From positions 31,500 through 95,499 of the forward strand of contig QEVK01000017.1 of NCBI GenBank assembly GCA_003577315.1: a stretch of DNA of 64,000 bases. The letters are read 5' to 3'. This DNA is from Hyphomicrobiales bacterium. Its GTDB lineage: Bacteria > Pseudomonadota > Alphaproteobacteria > Rhizobiales > Rhizobiaceae. The notes beneath the pieces are model-generated. The model did no database searches and was not told the DNA's origin. It worked only from the letters and a program-made list of their open reading frames with translations. Position 1 is the first letter of the stretch, and each line of letters opens with the position of its first letter. Below are positions 17,652-26,505 of the stretch, one piece after another. A program made the position numbers and the translations under genes.

Positions 17652-18050
17652 ATGGCGCGGCGTTTGACGAAACTGCTCGGCCCCGCCGCGCTGGCCGCCT
17701 GCGCGGCGCTTGCCGCGTTGCCGGCACGGGCGGAAGCGATCCGCGTCTTCATCGACCAGGCGCGCGTGGTGAAGCTCGCCCGGCCGGCCGACACCATCAT
17801 CGTCGGCAATCCCGAGATCGCCGACGCGGCGGTGCAGGACGCCTCCACCGTCGTGCTGACGGGCAAGGGGTTCGGCGTCACCAACCTCGTCATCCTCGAC
17901 CGCGACGGCGCGGCCATCGTCGACGAGCAGGTCGTGGTCTCGCGCACCTCGGCCAACGCCGTCAACGTCTACCGCCGCGCCGAATTGCAGGCGCTGTCGT
18001 GCTCGCCCTACTGCGAGGCGCGCAGCAAGCCCATCGGCAGCCAGCCCTAG
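17652..18050 (+). CDS. Stand-alone pilus secretin N-terminal domain protein
   Basis: 132-residue exported protein (signal about residues 1-28, ending LPARAEA). The rest is a single pilus-secretin N-terminal domain (RVFIDQARVVKLARPADTI then GFGVTNLVILDRDG). It resembles residues 45-130 of CpaC but has no secretin pore. The C-terminus carries CSPYCEAR, a possible disulfide pair. The start is fixed by GGGGAGG upstream of the ATG. It stands divergent from flp and next to two TadE/F-like proteins, so a periplasmic accessory role in Flp pilus biogenesis is likely; what it binds is unknown. Confidence 0.85.
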   Translation: MARRLTKLLGPAALAACAALAALPARAEAIRVFIDQARVVKLARPADTIIVGNPEIADAAVQDASTVVLTGKGFGVTNLVILDRDGAAIVDEQVVVSRTSANAVNVYRRAELQALSCSPYCEARSKPIGSQP

Positions 18051-18196
18051 CCGGCGCGCGGCCGCGGGCGCCGGTTAACGGTTTCCTGACGGAATCGGCG
18101 CATTCCTATCGTTCGGCAAAACCGGGCCTCAACCCGTGGCGTGTATGGTCCGCGCATGACGCCCGGAAACAGGACGGCCGACGGCAGGACGCGACG

Positions 18197-18796
18197 ATGG
18201 ATTTCCGCGACGAGACTTCGACAGGGACGGGAACAGGCACGGGACGCAAGCCGAAGCGCGGCCGCGCCCTGTGGCGCCGGTTCGGCCGGCGGGAAGGCGG
18301 CAGCGTCGCCATCGAGTTCGCCGCCCTCGTCATCCCGTTCTCGCTGCTGGTCTTCGCCATCCTCGAGAGCTGCCTTGCCTTCGCCGCGCAGCAGATGCTG
18401 GCCAACGCCACCGACGACGTGGCCCGCCAGTTCCGCACCGGCCAGCTGAGGCCGGCGGACCTCGAGGCGAACCCCGACCGCGTGAGCGAAGAGATCTGCG
18501 ACAGGATCAAGATCGTGGTCGCGAACACCTGCCCGGGCCTGGAAGTCGACCTGAAGAGCTACCCCACCTTCGCGGACGCCGCCTCAAGGCGCATCCGCTT
18601 CAAGGAGGGCGGCGACCTCGACACCGACGACTTCGACACCAGACCCGGCCAGTCGGGCTCGAAGAACCAGCTTCGCGTGTTCTACCGCTGGCCGGTGATA
18701 ACCGATTTCATGCGCAAGTCGATGTCGAACCTGCCGGACGGCACGACGCTGCTGTTCGCCAGCGTGACCTGGCAGAACGAGCCCTTCGACGACTGA
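18197..18796 (+). CDS. TadE/TadF-family pseudopilin
   Basis: 199-residue pseudopilin of the Flp pilus system. A basic cytoplasmic N-terminus with a Thr-Gly run is followed by GGSVAIEFAALVIPFSLLVFAILE, the TadE-type processing region (Gly before the hydrophobic helix, with Glu at +5-like position). The periplasmic part contains two cysteines (EEICDRI and ANTCPG). It would be cleaved by CpaA. The next gene, another TadE-like protein, follows by 41 nt. TadG is not seen in the window. Confidence 0.85.
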   Translation: MDFRDETSTGTGTGTGRKPKRGRALWRRFGRREGGSVAIEFAALVIPFSLLVFAILESCLAFAAQQMLANATDDVARQFRTGQLRPADLEANPDRVSEEICDRIKIVVANTCPGLEVDLKSYPTFADAASRRIRFKEGGDLDTDDFDTRPGQSGSKNQLRVFYRWPVITDFMRKSMSNLPDGTTLLFASVTWQNEPFDD

Positions 18797-18837
18797 CATT
18801 CGCACGAGATGCCGACACAGGCGGGGGAAACGGGGTG

Positions 18838-19458
18838 ATGGACAAGCGTGGCATCGCGACGGAAGAACGGCGGCAGGCGCGCACGCGGCTGGGCGCGTTC
18901 CTCAGGAACCGAAGGGGCGTGGCGGCGATCGAGTTCGCGCTCATCGCGCCGCTGCTTCTGACGCTGTATTTCGTCACCATCGAACTGGCGCAGGGCATGG
19001 AGACCGGCAAGAAGGTCAGCCGCATCGGCTCGATGGTGGCGGACCTCGTCGCGCAGCAGGGACGCCAGGTCAACACGGGCGAGCTCGACCCGATCATGGA
19101 GATCGGCGAGGCGATCCTGCAACCCTACAACCGCTCGCGGGCGGACATCGTCATAACCGGCATCGAGATCGACAAGAACTCGAACGTGAAGGTGAAGTGG
19201 TCGCGCGCGATGCGGGGCGGCGTGTTCGGCCGCGACGCCAATGCCGGCGACACGACCACCGTTCCCGCGGAGCTGAAGATACCCGAGACCTTCCTGCTGC
19301 GCGTCACCGCCGAGCTCGAATACCTCCCGATCCTGGCCTGGACGGCGCAGCAGAAGACGTCGGTCGGCCTTCTGGGCATGTTCGACCACATCGCCATGCA
19401 GGAATCCTACTATCTGCGCCCGCGCATGAGCGCCGAGATCGATTGCACCAATTGCTGA
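18838..19458 (+). CDS. TadE/TadF-family pseudopilin
   Basis: 206-residue second pseudopilin. The N-terminus has RRGVAAIEFALIAPLLLTLYFVTIELAQG, the typical TadE cleavage and membrane region. The periplasmic domain ends with CTNC. The start ATG at 18838 is adjacent to a GTG at 18835; GGGGGAAA upstream fits the ribosome site. It probably forms an operon with the preceding TadE-like gene. The third minor pilin often present in tad loci is absent nearby. Confidence 0.85.
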   Translation: MDKRGIATEERRQARTRLGAFLRNRRGVAAIEFALIAPLLLTLYFVTIELAQGMETGKKVSRIGSMVADLVAQQGRQVNTGELDPIMEIGEAILQPYNRSRADIVITGIEIDKNSNVKVKWSRAMRGGVFGRDANAGDTTTVPAELKIPETFLLRVTAELEYLPILAWTAQQKTSVGLLGMFDHIAMQESYYLRPRMSAEIDCTNC

Positions 19459-19492
19459 GGCGGCGCGGGCGGCGCCTGCCGCCCCGCCCGCG

Positions 19493-20431
19493 TCACGGCC
19501 CGCCAAGCGCGGCGAGCGCCTCCTCGACCGGCGCATAGTCGGCCGCCGACACCGCGGCGAAGCCGCCGCCATGGCCCCCCGCAAGCCGCGCGCCGAGATC
19601 GACGCCGTCATCGGCCGCGCGGGCGAGAAGCCCGGCCAGACGCTCCATGCGCGCGGCCGGCATGTCGGCGCGCACCGCGTGCGGCCCGTAGCGCAGCACG
19701 GCCGAGCGCCAGGCGACGCGCCATGCCGAGGGATCGAGCCCCGACGCCGCAAGCCATGCAAGCGTGCCGGAAACGGCCGCGTCGTCGCCGTCGCCGTCCT
19801 CCGCCGTCGCCGGAACCCAGCCGAAGAAGCCGTCGACCTCGCCGCGCAGGAACAGGGCCTGCGCGTGCGCGGCGCTTTGCGCCTCGACCAGCCGCCCCCC
19901 GGCAGCCGCTTCACGCGCCTCGCGCGAGGCGGCAAGCGGCGCCAGCCTCGTGGCGAGGCTGTCGGCGGGGCCGAGCGCGAGCCTGCCCGCGCCGCCCGGG
20001 CCGTCCGTCCTGACGACCAGCACCGAGCGGAAGCCGACCGCGCCGCCTGCGTCGACCGGCTGGGCGAGCGGCACGAGGCAGCCGCAGCGCAGCGATGCCG
20101 CCGCATAGGCGGGCGCGCTGTAGACGGCATAGTCGATGCGGCCCCCGATCTGCGCCTCGGCGAGCGCGGCGTAGTCGCGCGCCACCATCACCTCGACCGG
20201 CAGGCCGAGCGCGCCCGAATAGGCGGCCTTGATCTGCCCCAGCCCCTCGACGCCGGCCTCCTCGCCGGGGAGCGCGACAAGCCCGATGCGGAAGGGCTCC
20301 TGCGCGCCCTCCCGCGCCCCCTCCTGTGCCGATGCCGGCCCGCCGGCGGCGAGGACGGCGAGCGACACCGCCGCCGCGGCGGCGGCCCCGCGCGCCGTGC
20401 CCTTCCCTGCCGCCCGCCTTGTTGCCGTCAT
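19493..20431 (-). CDS. PhnD-like periplasmic binding protein, orphan
   Basis: 312-residue exported protein with a twin-arginine-like basic start ([15 protein letters not shown]) and hydrophobic signal. The body resembles the PhnD/SsuA-type substrate-binding fold ([54 protein letters not shown]). Such proteins bind phosphonate, phosphite or related anions for ABC uptake, or act as sensor domains. There is no permease or ATPase beside it; it is divergent from deoB and convergent with the TadE gene. The ATG at 20431 was preferred because it begins the signal peptide. The ligand cannot be named. Confidence 0.7.
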   Translation of the reverse strand: MTATRRAAGKGTARGAAAAAAVSLAVLAAGGPASAQEGAREGAQEPFRIGLVALPGEEAGVEGLGQIKAAYSGALGLPVEVMVARDYAALAEAQIGGRIDYAVYSAPAYAAASLRCGCLVPLAQPVDAGGAVGFRSVLVVRTDGPGGAGRLALGPADSLATRLAPLAASREAREAAAGGRLVEAQSAAHAQALFLRGEVDGFFGWVPATAEDGDGDDAAVSGTLAWLAASGLDPSAWRVAWRSAVLRYGPHAVRADMPAARMERLAGLLARAADDGVDLGARLAGGHGGGFAAVSAADYAPVEEALAALGGP

Positions 20432-20552
20432 GTCCGAAGCTCCGCCGCATCTTTCGCCCGGCATTTTCGCGGGTTTTGGTTTCCGAATTGCCAAGGCCTG
20501 CGTCGCGGCCTATCTCTCGGCCAAGCGGTTCCGGCGAATGACAGGAGTGTCG

Positions 20553-21782
20553 ATGGCGCGCGCCTTCCTCTTCGTGCTCGATTCCTTCGGCATAGGCGGC
20601 GCGCCGGACGCCGGGCGCTATGGCGACGAGGGCGCCGACACGTTCGGCCATATCGAGGCGGAGTGCGCGGCCGGCCGGGCCGACATCGCGGGCGTGCGCG
20701 CCGGCCCCTTGCGCATTCCCCACATGCGCGGCCTCGGCCTTGCCCATGCCGCCGCCCTCGCCCACGGCCGGCCCATGCCCGCCGAAGCGCCGCGCGGCTT
20801 CTTCGGCGCGGCGACCGAGATCTCCAACGGCAAGGACACGCCCTCCGGCCATTGGGAGATCGCCGGCCTGCCGGCGCGCTTCGACTGGGGCTATTTCCCC
20901 GATGCCGAGCCCGCCTTTCCGGCCGAGCTTACCGGGGCGCTCATCCGCGAGGGCGGCCTTCCCGGCATCCTCGGCAACCGGCACGCCTCGGGCACCGCCA
21001 TCCTCGAGCAGCTCGGGGAGGAGCATATCCGCACCGGCAGGCCGATCTGCTACACCTCGGTCGACTCGGTGATCCAGATCGCCGCCCACGAGAGCCATTT
21101 CGGGCTGGAGCGGCTCTACGCGCTGTGCGCCGTCGCGCGCGGCCTGGCCGACCGCTGGCGCATCGGCCGCGTCGTCGCCCGCCCCTTCACCGGCGAGACG
21201 GCCGCCACCTTCGTGCGCACGCCCAACCGCCGCGACTTCGCCACGCCGCCGCCCGAACCCACCCTGCTCGACCGGCTGGAAGCGGAAGGGCGCAAGGTGC
21301 TCGCCGTCGGCAAGATCGGCGACATCTTCTGCCATCGCGGCATCTCCAGCCTGCGCAAGGCCTCCGGCAACATGGCGATGTTCGACGCGGCGCTTTCGGC
21401 GATGGACGAGGCCGGCGACGGCGATCTCGTCTTCGCCAATTTCGTCGATTTCGACACCGAGTTCGGCCACCGCCGCGACGTGGCGGGCTATGCGGCGGCG
21501 CTGGAGGCCTTCGACGCGCGGCTGCCGCAGGCGCTGTCGCGGCTGCGCCGCGGCGACATGCTGGTGCTGACGGCCGACCATGGCTGCGACCCCACTTATC
21601 GCGGCACCGACCACACGCGCGAGCGCGTGCCGATCGTCGGCGCCGGCCCGGGGCTGAGGCCGGGATCGGTCGGCCTGCGCGCCACCTGTGCCGACATCGG
21701 CGAGACGGTGGCCGAGCATCTGGGCATCGCGCCCGGCCGCCACGGCGCCTCGTTCAGAAGCGGGCTCGCCGCCGATGCCTGA
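20553..21782 (+). CDS. deoB: Phosphopentomutase
   Basis: 409-residue metal-dependent mutase converting deoxyribose-1-phosphate or ribose-1-phosphate to the 5-phosphate in nucleoside salvage. Alkaline-phosphatase-superfamily motifs are intact: [16 protein letters not shown] (metal Asp), [11 protein letters not shown] and [20 protein letters not shown]. The ATG at 20553 is preceded by AGGAG; an ATG 15 nt upstream is less well placed. The stop overlaps the start of mutM by 8 nt, so the two are translationally linked, an uncommon pairing. No other deo gene is in the window. Confidence 0.96.
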   Translation: MARAFLFVLDSFGIGGAPDAGRYGDEGADTFGHIEAECAAGRADIAGVRAGPLRIPHMRGLGLAHAAALAHGRPMPAEAPRGFFGAATEISNGKDTPSGHWEIAGLPARFDWGYFPDAEPAFPAELTGALIREGGLPGILGNRHASGTAILEQLGEEHIRTGRPICYTSVDSVIQIAAHESHFGLERLYALCAVARGLADRWRIGRVVARPFTGETAATFVRTPNRRDFATPPPEPTLLDRLEAEGRKVLAVGKIGDIFCHRGISSLRKASGNMAMFDAALSAMDEAGDGDLVFANFVDFDTEFGHRRDVAGYAAALEAFDARLPQALSRLRRGDMLVLTADHGCDPTYRGTDHTRERVPIVGAGPGLRPGSVGLRATCADIGETVAEHLGIAPGRHGASFRSGLAADA

Positions 21783-22656
21783 GCTGCCCGAGGTCGAGAC
21801 CGTGCGGCGGGGCTTACAACCCGTGTTCGAGGGCGCGCGCATCCTCGACGTCGAGCAGCGCCGGCCGGACCTGCGCTACCCCTTCCCGCCCGACTTCGCC
21901 CGCCGCCTTCGCGGCCGCACCGTGGTCTCGCTCGGCCGGCGGGCGAAATATCTGATCGCCCATCTCGACGCCGACCCGGTGCTGATCTGCCATCTGGGCA
22001 TGTCCGGCTCTTTTCGTATCCACTCCGGCGCCGCCGAGACGCTGCCGGGCGAGTTCCACCACGCCCGCTCCAAGGACGAGGCCCACGACCACGTCGTCTT
22101 CCACCTGAAGGACCAGGCGGGAGAAAGCCGTCGCGTCGTCTTCAACGATCCCCGCCGCTTCGGCTTCATGCTGTTCTGCGAGGCGGCCAGCCTCGACGCG
22201 CACCCTTCGCTCGCCGGCCTCGGCGTGGAGCCGACCGGCAACGCGCTCGACGGGCCGCTGCTTGCCCGCCTGCTTTCCGGCCGGCGCGTGGCCGTCAAGG
22301 CCGCGCTGCTCGACCAGCGGCTGATCGCCGGGCTCGGCAACATCTACGTCTGCGAGGCGCTGTGGCGCGCCGGCATTCCGCCTGCCCGCGAGGCGGGCGC
22401 CGTCGCGGCCGACCCCGCCCTGTGCGCGGCGCTGGCCGAGGCCGTCCGCGCCGTGATCGCCGAGGCGATCGAAGCCGGCGGCTCGTCGCTGCGCGACCAC
22501 ATCCGCACCGACGGCTCGCTCGGCTATTTCCAGCATTCCTTCAGCGTCTACGACCGCGAGGGCGAGGCATGCCGCCGGCCCGGCTGCGGCGGCGCGGTCT
22601 CGCGCCTCGTGCAGGCCGGACGCTCGACCTTCTATTGCCCGTCCTGCCAGGCTTGA
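21775..22656 (+). CDS. mutM: Formamidopyrimidine-DNA glycosylase (Fpg/MutM)
   Basis: 293-residue bifunctional glycosylase/AP lyase that removes 8-oxoguanine and ring-opened purines. The N-terminal catalytic [13 protein letters not shown] is present (proline 2 after methionine removal). The H2TH region [16 protein letters not shown] and the C-terminal zinc finger CRRPGCGG...FYCPSCQA with four cysteines are all present. It overlaps deoB by 8 nt. The mutM - enoyl-CoA hydratase - rpsT - dnaA order is common in rhizobia. Confidence 0.97.
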   Translation: MPELPEVETVRRGLQPVFEGARILDVEQRRPDLRYPFPPDFARRLRGRTVVSLGRRAKYLIAHLDADPVLICHLGMSGSFRIHSGAAETLPGEFHHARSKDEAHDHVVFHLKDQAGESRRVVFNDPRRFGFMLFCEAASLDAHPSLAGLGVEPTGNALDGPLLARLLSGRRVAVKAALLDQRLIAGLGNIYVCEALWRAGIPPAREAGAVAADPALCAALAEAVRAVIAEAIEAGGSSLRDHIRTDGSLGYFQHSFSVYDREGEACRRPGCGGAVSRLVQAGRSTFYCPSCQA

Positions 22657-22704
22657 GCTATTGGCAGGGCCGAGACGACGCCAGCAGCGAGAGGGAGAAG
22701 CACC

Positions 22705-23478
22705 ATGGCCTACGAGACGATCCTCGTCGAAACCCGCGGCAAGGTGGGGCTGATCACGCTCAACCGCCCGCAGGCGCTCAACGCGCTCAATTCGGCGGTC
22801 GAGCGCGACCTGGTCGCCGCGCTTGAGGCCTTCGAGGCCGACGCCGGCATCGGCGCCGTCGTCATCACCGGCTCCGAAAAGGCGTTCGCCGCCGGCGCCG
22901 ACATCAAGGAGATGAGCGAGAAGTCCTACATCGACATGTATGCGTCGGACTTCTTCTCCGGCTGGGACGCGCTGCTGCGCATCAGGAAGCCGATCATCGC
23001 CGCCGTGTCGGGCTACGCGCTGGGCGGCGGCTGCGAGCTCGCCATGATGTGCGACTTCATCATCGCCGCCGACAACGCCAGGTTCGGCCAGCCCGAGATC
23101 ACGCTCGGCGTCATGCCCGGCATGGGCGGCTCGCAGCGGCTGACCCGCTTCGTCGGCAAGGCCAAGGCCATGGACATGTGCCTGACCGGGCGCATGATGG
23201 ACGCCGCCGAGGCCGAGCGCGCGGGGCTGGTGTCGCGCGTGGTGCCGGCGGGCGAGCTGATCGAGGAGACGCTGAAGGCGGCCGCCAGGATCGCCGAATT
23301 CTCGCTGCCGGCGGTGATGATGGTCAAGGAGGCGGTCAACCGCTCCTACGAGACCACGCTGGCGGAGGGCCTGCGCTTCGAGCGGCGGGTGTTCCATTCC
23401 ATGTTCGCGCTGGAGGACCAGAAGGAGGGCATGGCCGCCTTCACCGAGAAGCGCAAGGCGAACTTCCGCGACCGCTGA
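22705..23478 (+). CDS. Enoyl-CoA hydratase
   Basis: 257-residue crotonase-family enzyme hydrating trans-2-enoyl-CoA in fatty-acid beta-oxidation. The oxyanion-hole segments [11 protein letters not shown] and [17 protein letters not shown] and the catalytic glutamate region [16 protein letters not shown] are intact. Length is typical of short-chain enoyl-CoA hydratases, and the two catalytic glutamates support hydratase rather than isomerase activity. A purine-rich GAGAGGGAGAAG lies before the ATG. It precedes rpsT, which has its own promoter. Confidence 0.93.
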   Translation: MAYETILVETRGKVGLITLNRPQALNALNSAVERDLVAALEAFEADAGIGAVVITGSEKAFAAGADIKEMSEKSYIDMYASDFFSGWDALLRIRKPIIAAVSGYALGGGCELAMMCDFIIAADNARFGQPEITLGVMPGMGGSQRLTRFVGKAKAMDMCLTGRMMDAAEAERAGLVSRVVPAGELIEETLKAAARIAEFSLPAVMMVKEAVNRSYETTLAEGLRFERRVFHSMFALEDQKEGMAAFTEKRKANFRDR

Positions 23479-23506
23479 GGGCGGCGAAAGAGTCGGCGCG
23501 CGGGCG

Positions 23507-23535
23507 TTGACGCGACCGCAAACCTTCTCTATAAG
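23507..23535 (+). promoter_or_regulatory. Sigma70-type promoter of rpsT
   Basis: TTGACG (23507-23512) and TATAAG (23530-23535) are separated by 17 bp, a near-consensus housekeeping promoter. The predicted start near 23542 gives a leader of about 110 nt. The leader contains a short GCCGCC/GGCGGC hairpin just after the -10 region; S20 genes are often autoregulated in the leader, but nothing here proves it. Confidence 0.75.
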
Positions 23536-23652
23536 CCGCCGCAACCAAGGCGGCCTGTGGGCTGCCCCTTATGCGCTGCGCCGGACGGAACGGCCCTTTT
23601 GGGACAACCGGACAAGGCGTGACCACGCTGACAGTTTTGAGAGAGAGGCATC

Positions 23653-23919
23653 ATGGCCAACACGTCTTCGGCCAAAAAGGCAACGCGCAAGATCGCCCGC
23701 CGGACCGCGATCAACAAGAACCGCCGGTCGCGCGTGCGCACCTTCGTGCGCAAGGTCGAGGAAGCGCTGGCCGCCGGCGACAAGGCCGCGGCCGAGGCCG
23801 CCTTCGCCGCCGCCCAGCCGGAGCTGGCGCGCGCCGCCTCCAAGGGCGTCCTGCACCGCAACACCGCCTCCCGCAAGGTCTCGCGGCTGGCCCAGCGGGT
23901 CAAGGCGCTCAACGCCTGA
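23653..23919 (+). CDS. rpsT: 30S ribosomal protein S20
   Basis: 88-residue basic 16S-rRNA-binding protein. It shows the typical [17 protein letters not shown] start, [19 protein letters not shown] and the C-terminal [20 protein letters not shown] purine-rich GAGAGAGG ribosome site precedes the ATG. It is monocistronic: a strong promoter upstream and a strong terminator downstream. Its place directly before dnaA is the standard arrangement in many Rhizobiales. Confidence 0.98.
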   Translation: MANTSSAKKATRKIARRTAINKNRRSRVRTFVRKVEEALAAGDKAAAEAAFAAAQPELARAASKGVLHRNTASRKVSRLAQRVKALNA

Positions 23920-23991
23920 GCGGACCCCTCCCCGGGTCCCCTCCCGACGCCCCATCGGGGCGCCCGGCGCAAACCGTTTCCAGCATGCCGG

Positions 23992-24021
23992 CCCGGCGCG
24001 AAAGCGCCGGGTTTTTATTTT
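23992..24021 (+). terminator. Rho-independent terminator of rpsT
   Basis: Perfect 8-bp stem CCCGGCGC / GCGCCGGG (23992-23999 and 24004-24011) closed by a GAAA tetraloop, then TTTTTATTTT. It lies 72 bp after the rpsT stop. Confidence 0.93.
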
Positions 24022-24268
24022 GCCGCGCAGCGCAAAAGCCGTCGCCCCGCGGCGCGGCCGCATTGCCGGCTCAGCACGCCCGGGCCGGGCCGGCAGGGTC
24101 TCGTTACGTTATCGGGCAGCTCGGACCGTACAAAAAAAGACAAGCGATTCCAGATACTTGCTCGTGGTGGCGATTCAGGGCCGGTCCGCGCGCGGAACGT
24201 CTCCCGAACACCCGGCTGTCAAGCGCATTTTGTCGCGGAAGGCAGCTTTCATTCGCTGCTGCTGAAAG

Positions 24269-24283
24269 GTTTTGAATCAAAAC
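24269..24283. promoter_or_regulatory. Inverted repeat GTTTTGA-A-TCAAAAC upstream of dnaA
   Basis: Seven-bp arms around a single central base; the centre contains a GAATC methylation site. It is AT-rich in a GC-rich genome and is a candidate protein-binding site in the dnaA control region. Binding partner unknown. Confidence 0.5.
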
Positions 24284-24290
24284 GACTTAT

Positions 24291-24307
24291 CGTCAGCGAT
24301 GCTGACG
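24291..24307. promoter_or_regulatory. Inverted repeat CGTCAGC-GAT-GCTGACG upstream of dnaA
   Basis: Perfect 7-bp arms with a 3-bp centre, 8 bp after the preceding inverted repeat. It may be an operator or a small hairpin in the dnaA leader. It does not match the DnaA box consensus. Confidence 0.5.
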
Positions 24308-24742
24308 GAAGCAGCGAGTCAAGGCGAATCTTGCGCCTCAATCATGAAAAATTCCTTACCTGTCTATTGCCCTGGAGCCGGCCTTTTTTGTAGAGTTCTG
24401 ACATCGAACGGGGCGGGCGAAAAGCCCGTCTGACCCAGCCAGACAGCGGCGACAGCGCGACGTGGACAACAGTCCGCGGGCGGTCGGGTCATGTCTGTTC
24501 GACGCGAGGGAAACGGCGATATGGCATGGCGTTGCGGCCCCGGGCGAGTGTCCGGGGGGCGGGGTTTCATGCGCCGTGGTCCGAGGGGCGCGCCGCCCGA
24601 TGCGGAAGGGCGGGGCGAAGCAGGAAAGGAGAGGCAAGGCCGGATGGGCCGGTACGAGGAACGGCAACGATAACGGGCGGACGCCGCGCCGGCATTGCGG
24701 CAGGCGGCGACGACAGCCCGACAGGCAGGACAGGGAAGCATA

Positions 24743-26308
24743 ATGCAGAGCGACATTGCATCGCGGGCCGATAAGGACGCGCCGGTTTTGGTTTGTAAAT
24801 TTGACGAGGGGGCGGATATGGCGGCGTCGGGCGGCTCCGAGGCAAGTTTCGAGCGCGTCAAGGCGCAGCTCAAGGCCCGGCTTGGCAACGACGTCTATTC
24901 GAGCTGGTTCGGCCGCATGAAGCTGGCCGAGACCTCGCGGGGGCTGGTGCGCCTTTCGGTGCCGACCGCCTTCCTGCGGCAGTGGATCAACAGCCACTAT
25001 CTCGACCTGATCGCGGAGTTGTGGAAGCAGGACGATGCGTCGGTGCTGAAGGTGGAGATCGTGGTGCGCTCGGCCGTGCGCGGCAACGCCCCGGCCACCG
25101 ACGAGGACCGGCGCGAGCCGCGCAGGCCGCAGCCCCGCACGGCCGCGGGCACGGGCGCGACGAACGGCGCCGCAAATGGCGCGGCCGGGCCGGTGCGCGC
25201 CGACAGGCCGGCGCCGCAGCGCCCCGCCGCTTCCGACCCGCAGACGTCGCGGCAGGCCGTGCTCGGCTCGCCGCTCGACGCCCGCTACACCTTCGACTCC
25301 TTCGTGGAGGGGCCGTCCAACCGCGTCGCCTTCGCCGCCGCCCGCTCGGTGGCCGAATCCTCGGCCAGCGCGCTGCGCTTCAACCCGCTGTTCATCCACG
25401 CCTCGGTGGGGCTCGGCAAGACGCACCTGCTGCAGGCCATCGCCGCCGAGGCCATCGTGCGCAAGCCGCAGGCCCGCGTCGTCTACCTGACGGCCGAGTA
25501 TTTCATGTGGCGCTTCGCCACCGCGATCCGCGACAACTACGCCCTTCACCTCAAGGAGCAGTTCCGCGACATCGACCTGCTCATCATCGACGACATGCAG
25601 TTCCTGCAGGGCAAGTCGATCCAGCACGAGTTCTGCCACCTGATCAACATGCTGCTCGACAGCGCGCGGCAGGTGGTGGTGGCCGCCGACCGGCCGCCGG
25701 CGGAGCTGGAATCGCTCGAGCCGCGCGTGCGCTCGCGGCTCAACGGCGGCGTGGCGCTGGAGATGGGCGCGCCCGATTTCGCCATGCGCCTGTCGATCCT
25801 CAAGCACCGGCTGGCGGCCGCGGCGATGGAGGACGGCGCCGTCGACATTCCCGAGGAGATCCTCGCCCACATCGCCCAGACCGTGACCGGCAGCGGCCGC
25901 GAGCTCGAAGGCGCGTTCAACCAGGTGCTGTTCCGCCAGTCGTTCGAGCCGGAAATGTCGGTCGCCTGGGTCGAGGAGATGCTCGGCAGCATGTACCGCG
26001 CCGGCGAGCCCAAGCGCGTGCGCATCGAGGACATCCAGCGCATCGTGGCGCGCCACTACAACGTGTCGAAGACGGAGCTTCTGTCGAACCGGCGCACGCG
26101 CACCATCGTCAAGCCGCGCCAGGTGGCGATGTATCTGGCCAAGGTGATGACGCCGCGCTCCCTGCCCGAGATCGGCCGCCGCTTCGGCGGGCGCGATCAC
26201 ACCACGGTGCTGCACGCCGTGCGCAAGATCGAGAGCCTGTCGAGCGCCGACGGCACCATGGCGCAGGAGCTGGAGCTCTTGAAGCGGCTGATCGGCGACC
26301 AGGCATAG
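24743..26308 (+). CDS. dnaA: Chromosomal replication initiator DnaA
   Basis: 521-residue AAA+ initiator. Domain I (about residues 25-105, [21 protein letters not shown]) is followed by a Pro/Ala-rich linker (domain II). Domain III carries Walker [12 protein letters not shown] and Walker [14 protein letters not shown]. Domain IV has the DNA-binding signature [15 protein letters not shown]. The ATG at 24743 was chosen as the first plausible start with a weak GGGAAG upstream; ATG at 24818 is an alternative that would begin right at domain I. The long leader and GANTC cluster suggest cell-cycle control. Confidence 0.96.
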   Translation: MQSDIASRADKDAPVLVCKFDEGADMAASGGSEASFERVKAQLKARLGNDVYSSWFGRMKLAETSRGLVRLSVPTAFLRQWINSHYLDLIAELWKQDDASVLKVEIVVRSAVRGNAPATDEDRREPRRPQPRTAAGTGATNGAANGAAGPVRADRPAPQRPAASDPQTSRQAVLGSPLDARYTFDSFVEGPSNRVAFAAARSVAESSASALRFNPLFIHASVGLGKTHLLQAIAAEAIVRKPQARVVYLTAEYFMWRFATAIRDNYALHLKEQFRDIDLLIIDDMQFLQGKSIQHEFCHLINMLLDSARQVVVAADRPPAELESLEPRVRSRLNGGVALEMGAPDFAMRLSILKHRLAAAAMEDGAVDIPEEILAHIAQTVTGSGRELEGAFNQVLFRQSFEPEMSVAWVEEMLGSMYRAGEPKRVRIEDIQRIVARHYNVSKTELLSNRRTRTIVKPRQVAMYLAKVMTPRSLPEIGRRFGGRDHTTVLHAVRKIESLSSADGTMAQELELLKRLIGDQA

Positions 26309-26344
26309 GGCGAAGGCCGCACGAGCTGGGGAAAGCGGGCCCCC

Positions 26345-26369
26345 GCCCGCGCGCAGGCCGCGCGCGGGC
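26345..26369 (+). terminator. Strong hairpin between dnaA and dnaN
   Basis: Perfect 10-bp GC-rich stem GCCCGCGCGC / GCGCGCGGGC (26345-26354, 26360-26369), 5-nt loop, followed by TTGCCTTTGG and, 15 nt on, GTTTT after a second small GCCT/AGGC stem. This is weak as an intrinsic terminator because the T-run is interrupted, but it could attenuate dnaA read-through into dnaN. Confidence 0.45.
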
Positions 26370-26505
26370 TTGCCTTTGGAGGCGTTTTCCTGTCAGGTTC
26401 GTCGTCCATTCGCGCGCCCGACGAGCCTGACACCCGCACCGGGGAGGGGGGGCCGGCCACGGCGCGACGCCGAAAAACCGTCTGCCTGCAGGATCCTTGC
26501 GTATC

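Larger units (their letters stand above)
24146..24330. promoter_or_regulatory. Cluster of five GANTC (CcrM) sites upstream of dnaA
   Basis: GATTC at 24146-24150 and 24172-24176, GAATC at 24274-24278 and 24326-24330, GAGTC at 24316-24320. No other GANTC was seen between 24060 and 24742. GANTC is the target of the cell-cycle methylase CcrM of alphaproteobacteria, and methylation state affects dnaA transcription in Caulobacter. A regulatory role here is inferred from density and position. Confidence 0.6.
23920..24742. other. Long rpsT-dnaA intergenic region
   Basis: 823 bp with no convincing gene. It holds the rpsT terminator (23992-24021), a lower-GC block at about 24120-24370 with five GANTC sites and two inverted repeats, and then a GC-rich leader up to dnaA. 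Small open frames here show no family resemblance. I see no cluster of TTATCCACA-type DnaA boxes, so this need not be the replication origin. A weak TTGCCC-N16-TGTAGA at about 24367-24394 is a possible dnaA promoter, giving a leader of roughly 340 nt. Confidence 0.6.

Noticed and set aside
24060..24742. Replication origin (oriC) upstream of dnaA
   Set aside because: Only one poor TGTGGATAA-like match (24461-24469, two mismatches) and no AT-rich unwinding element with DnaA-box cluster; in several alphaproteobacteria oriC is elsewhere.
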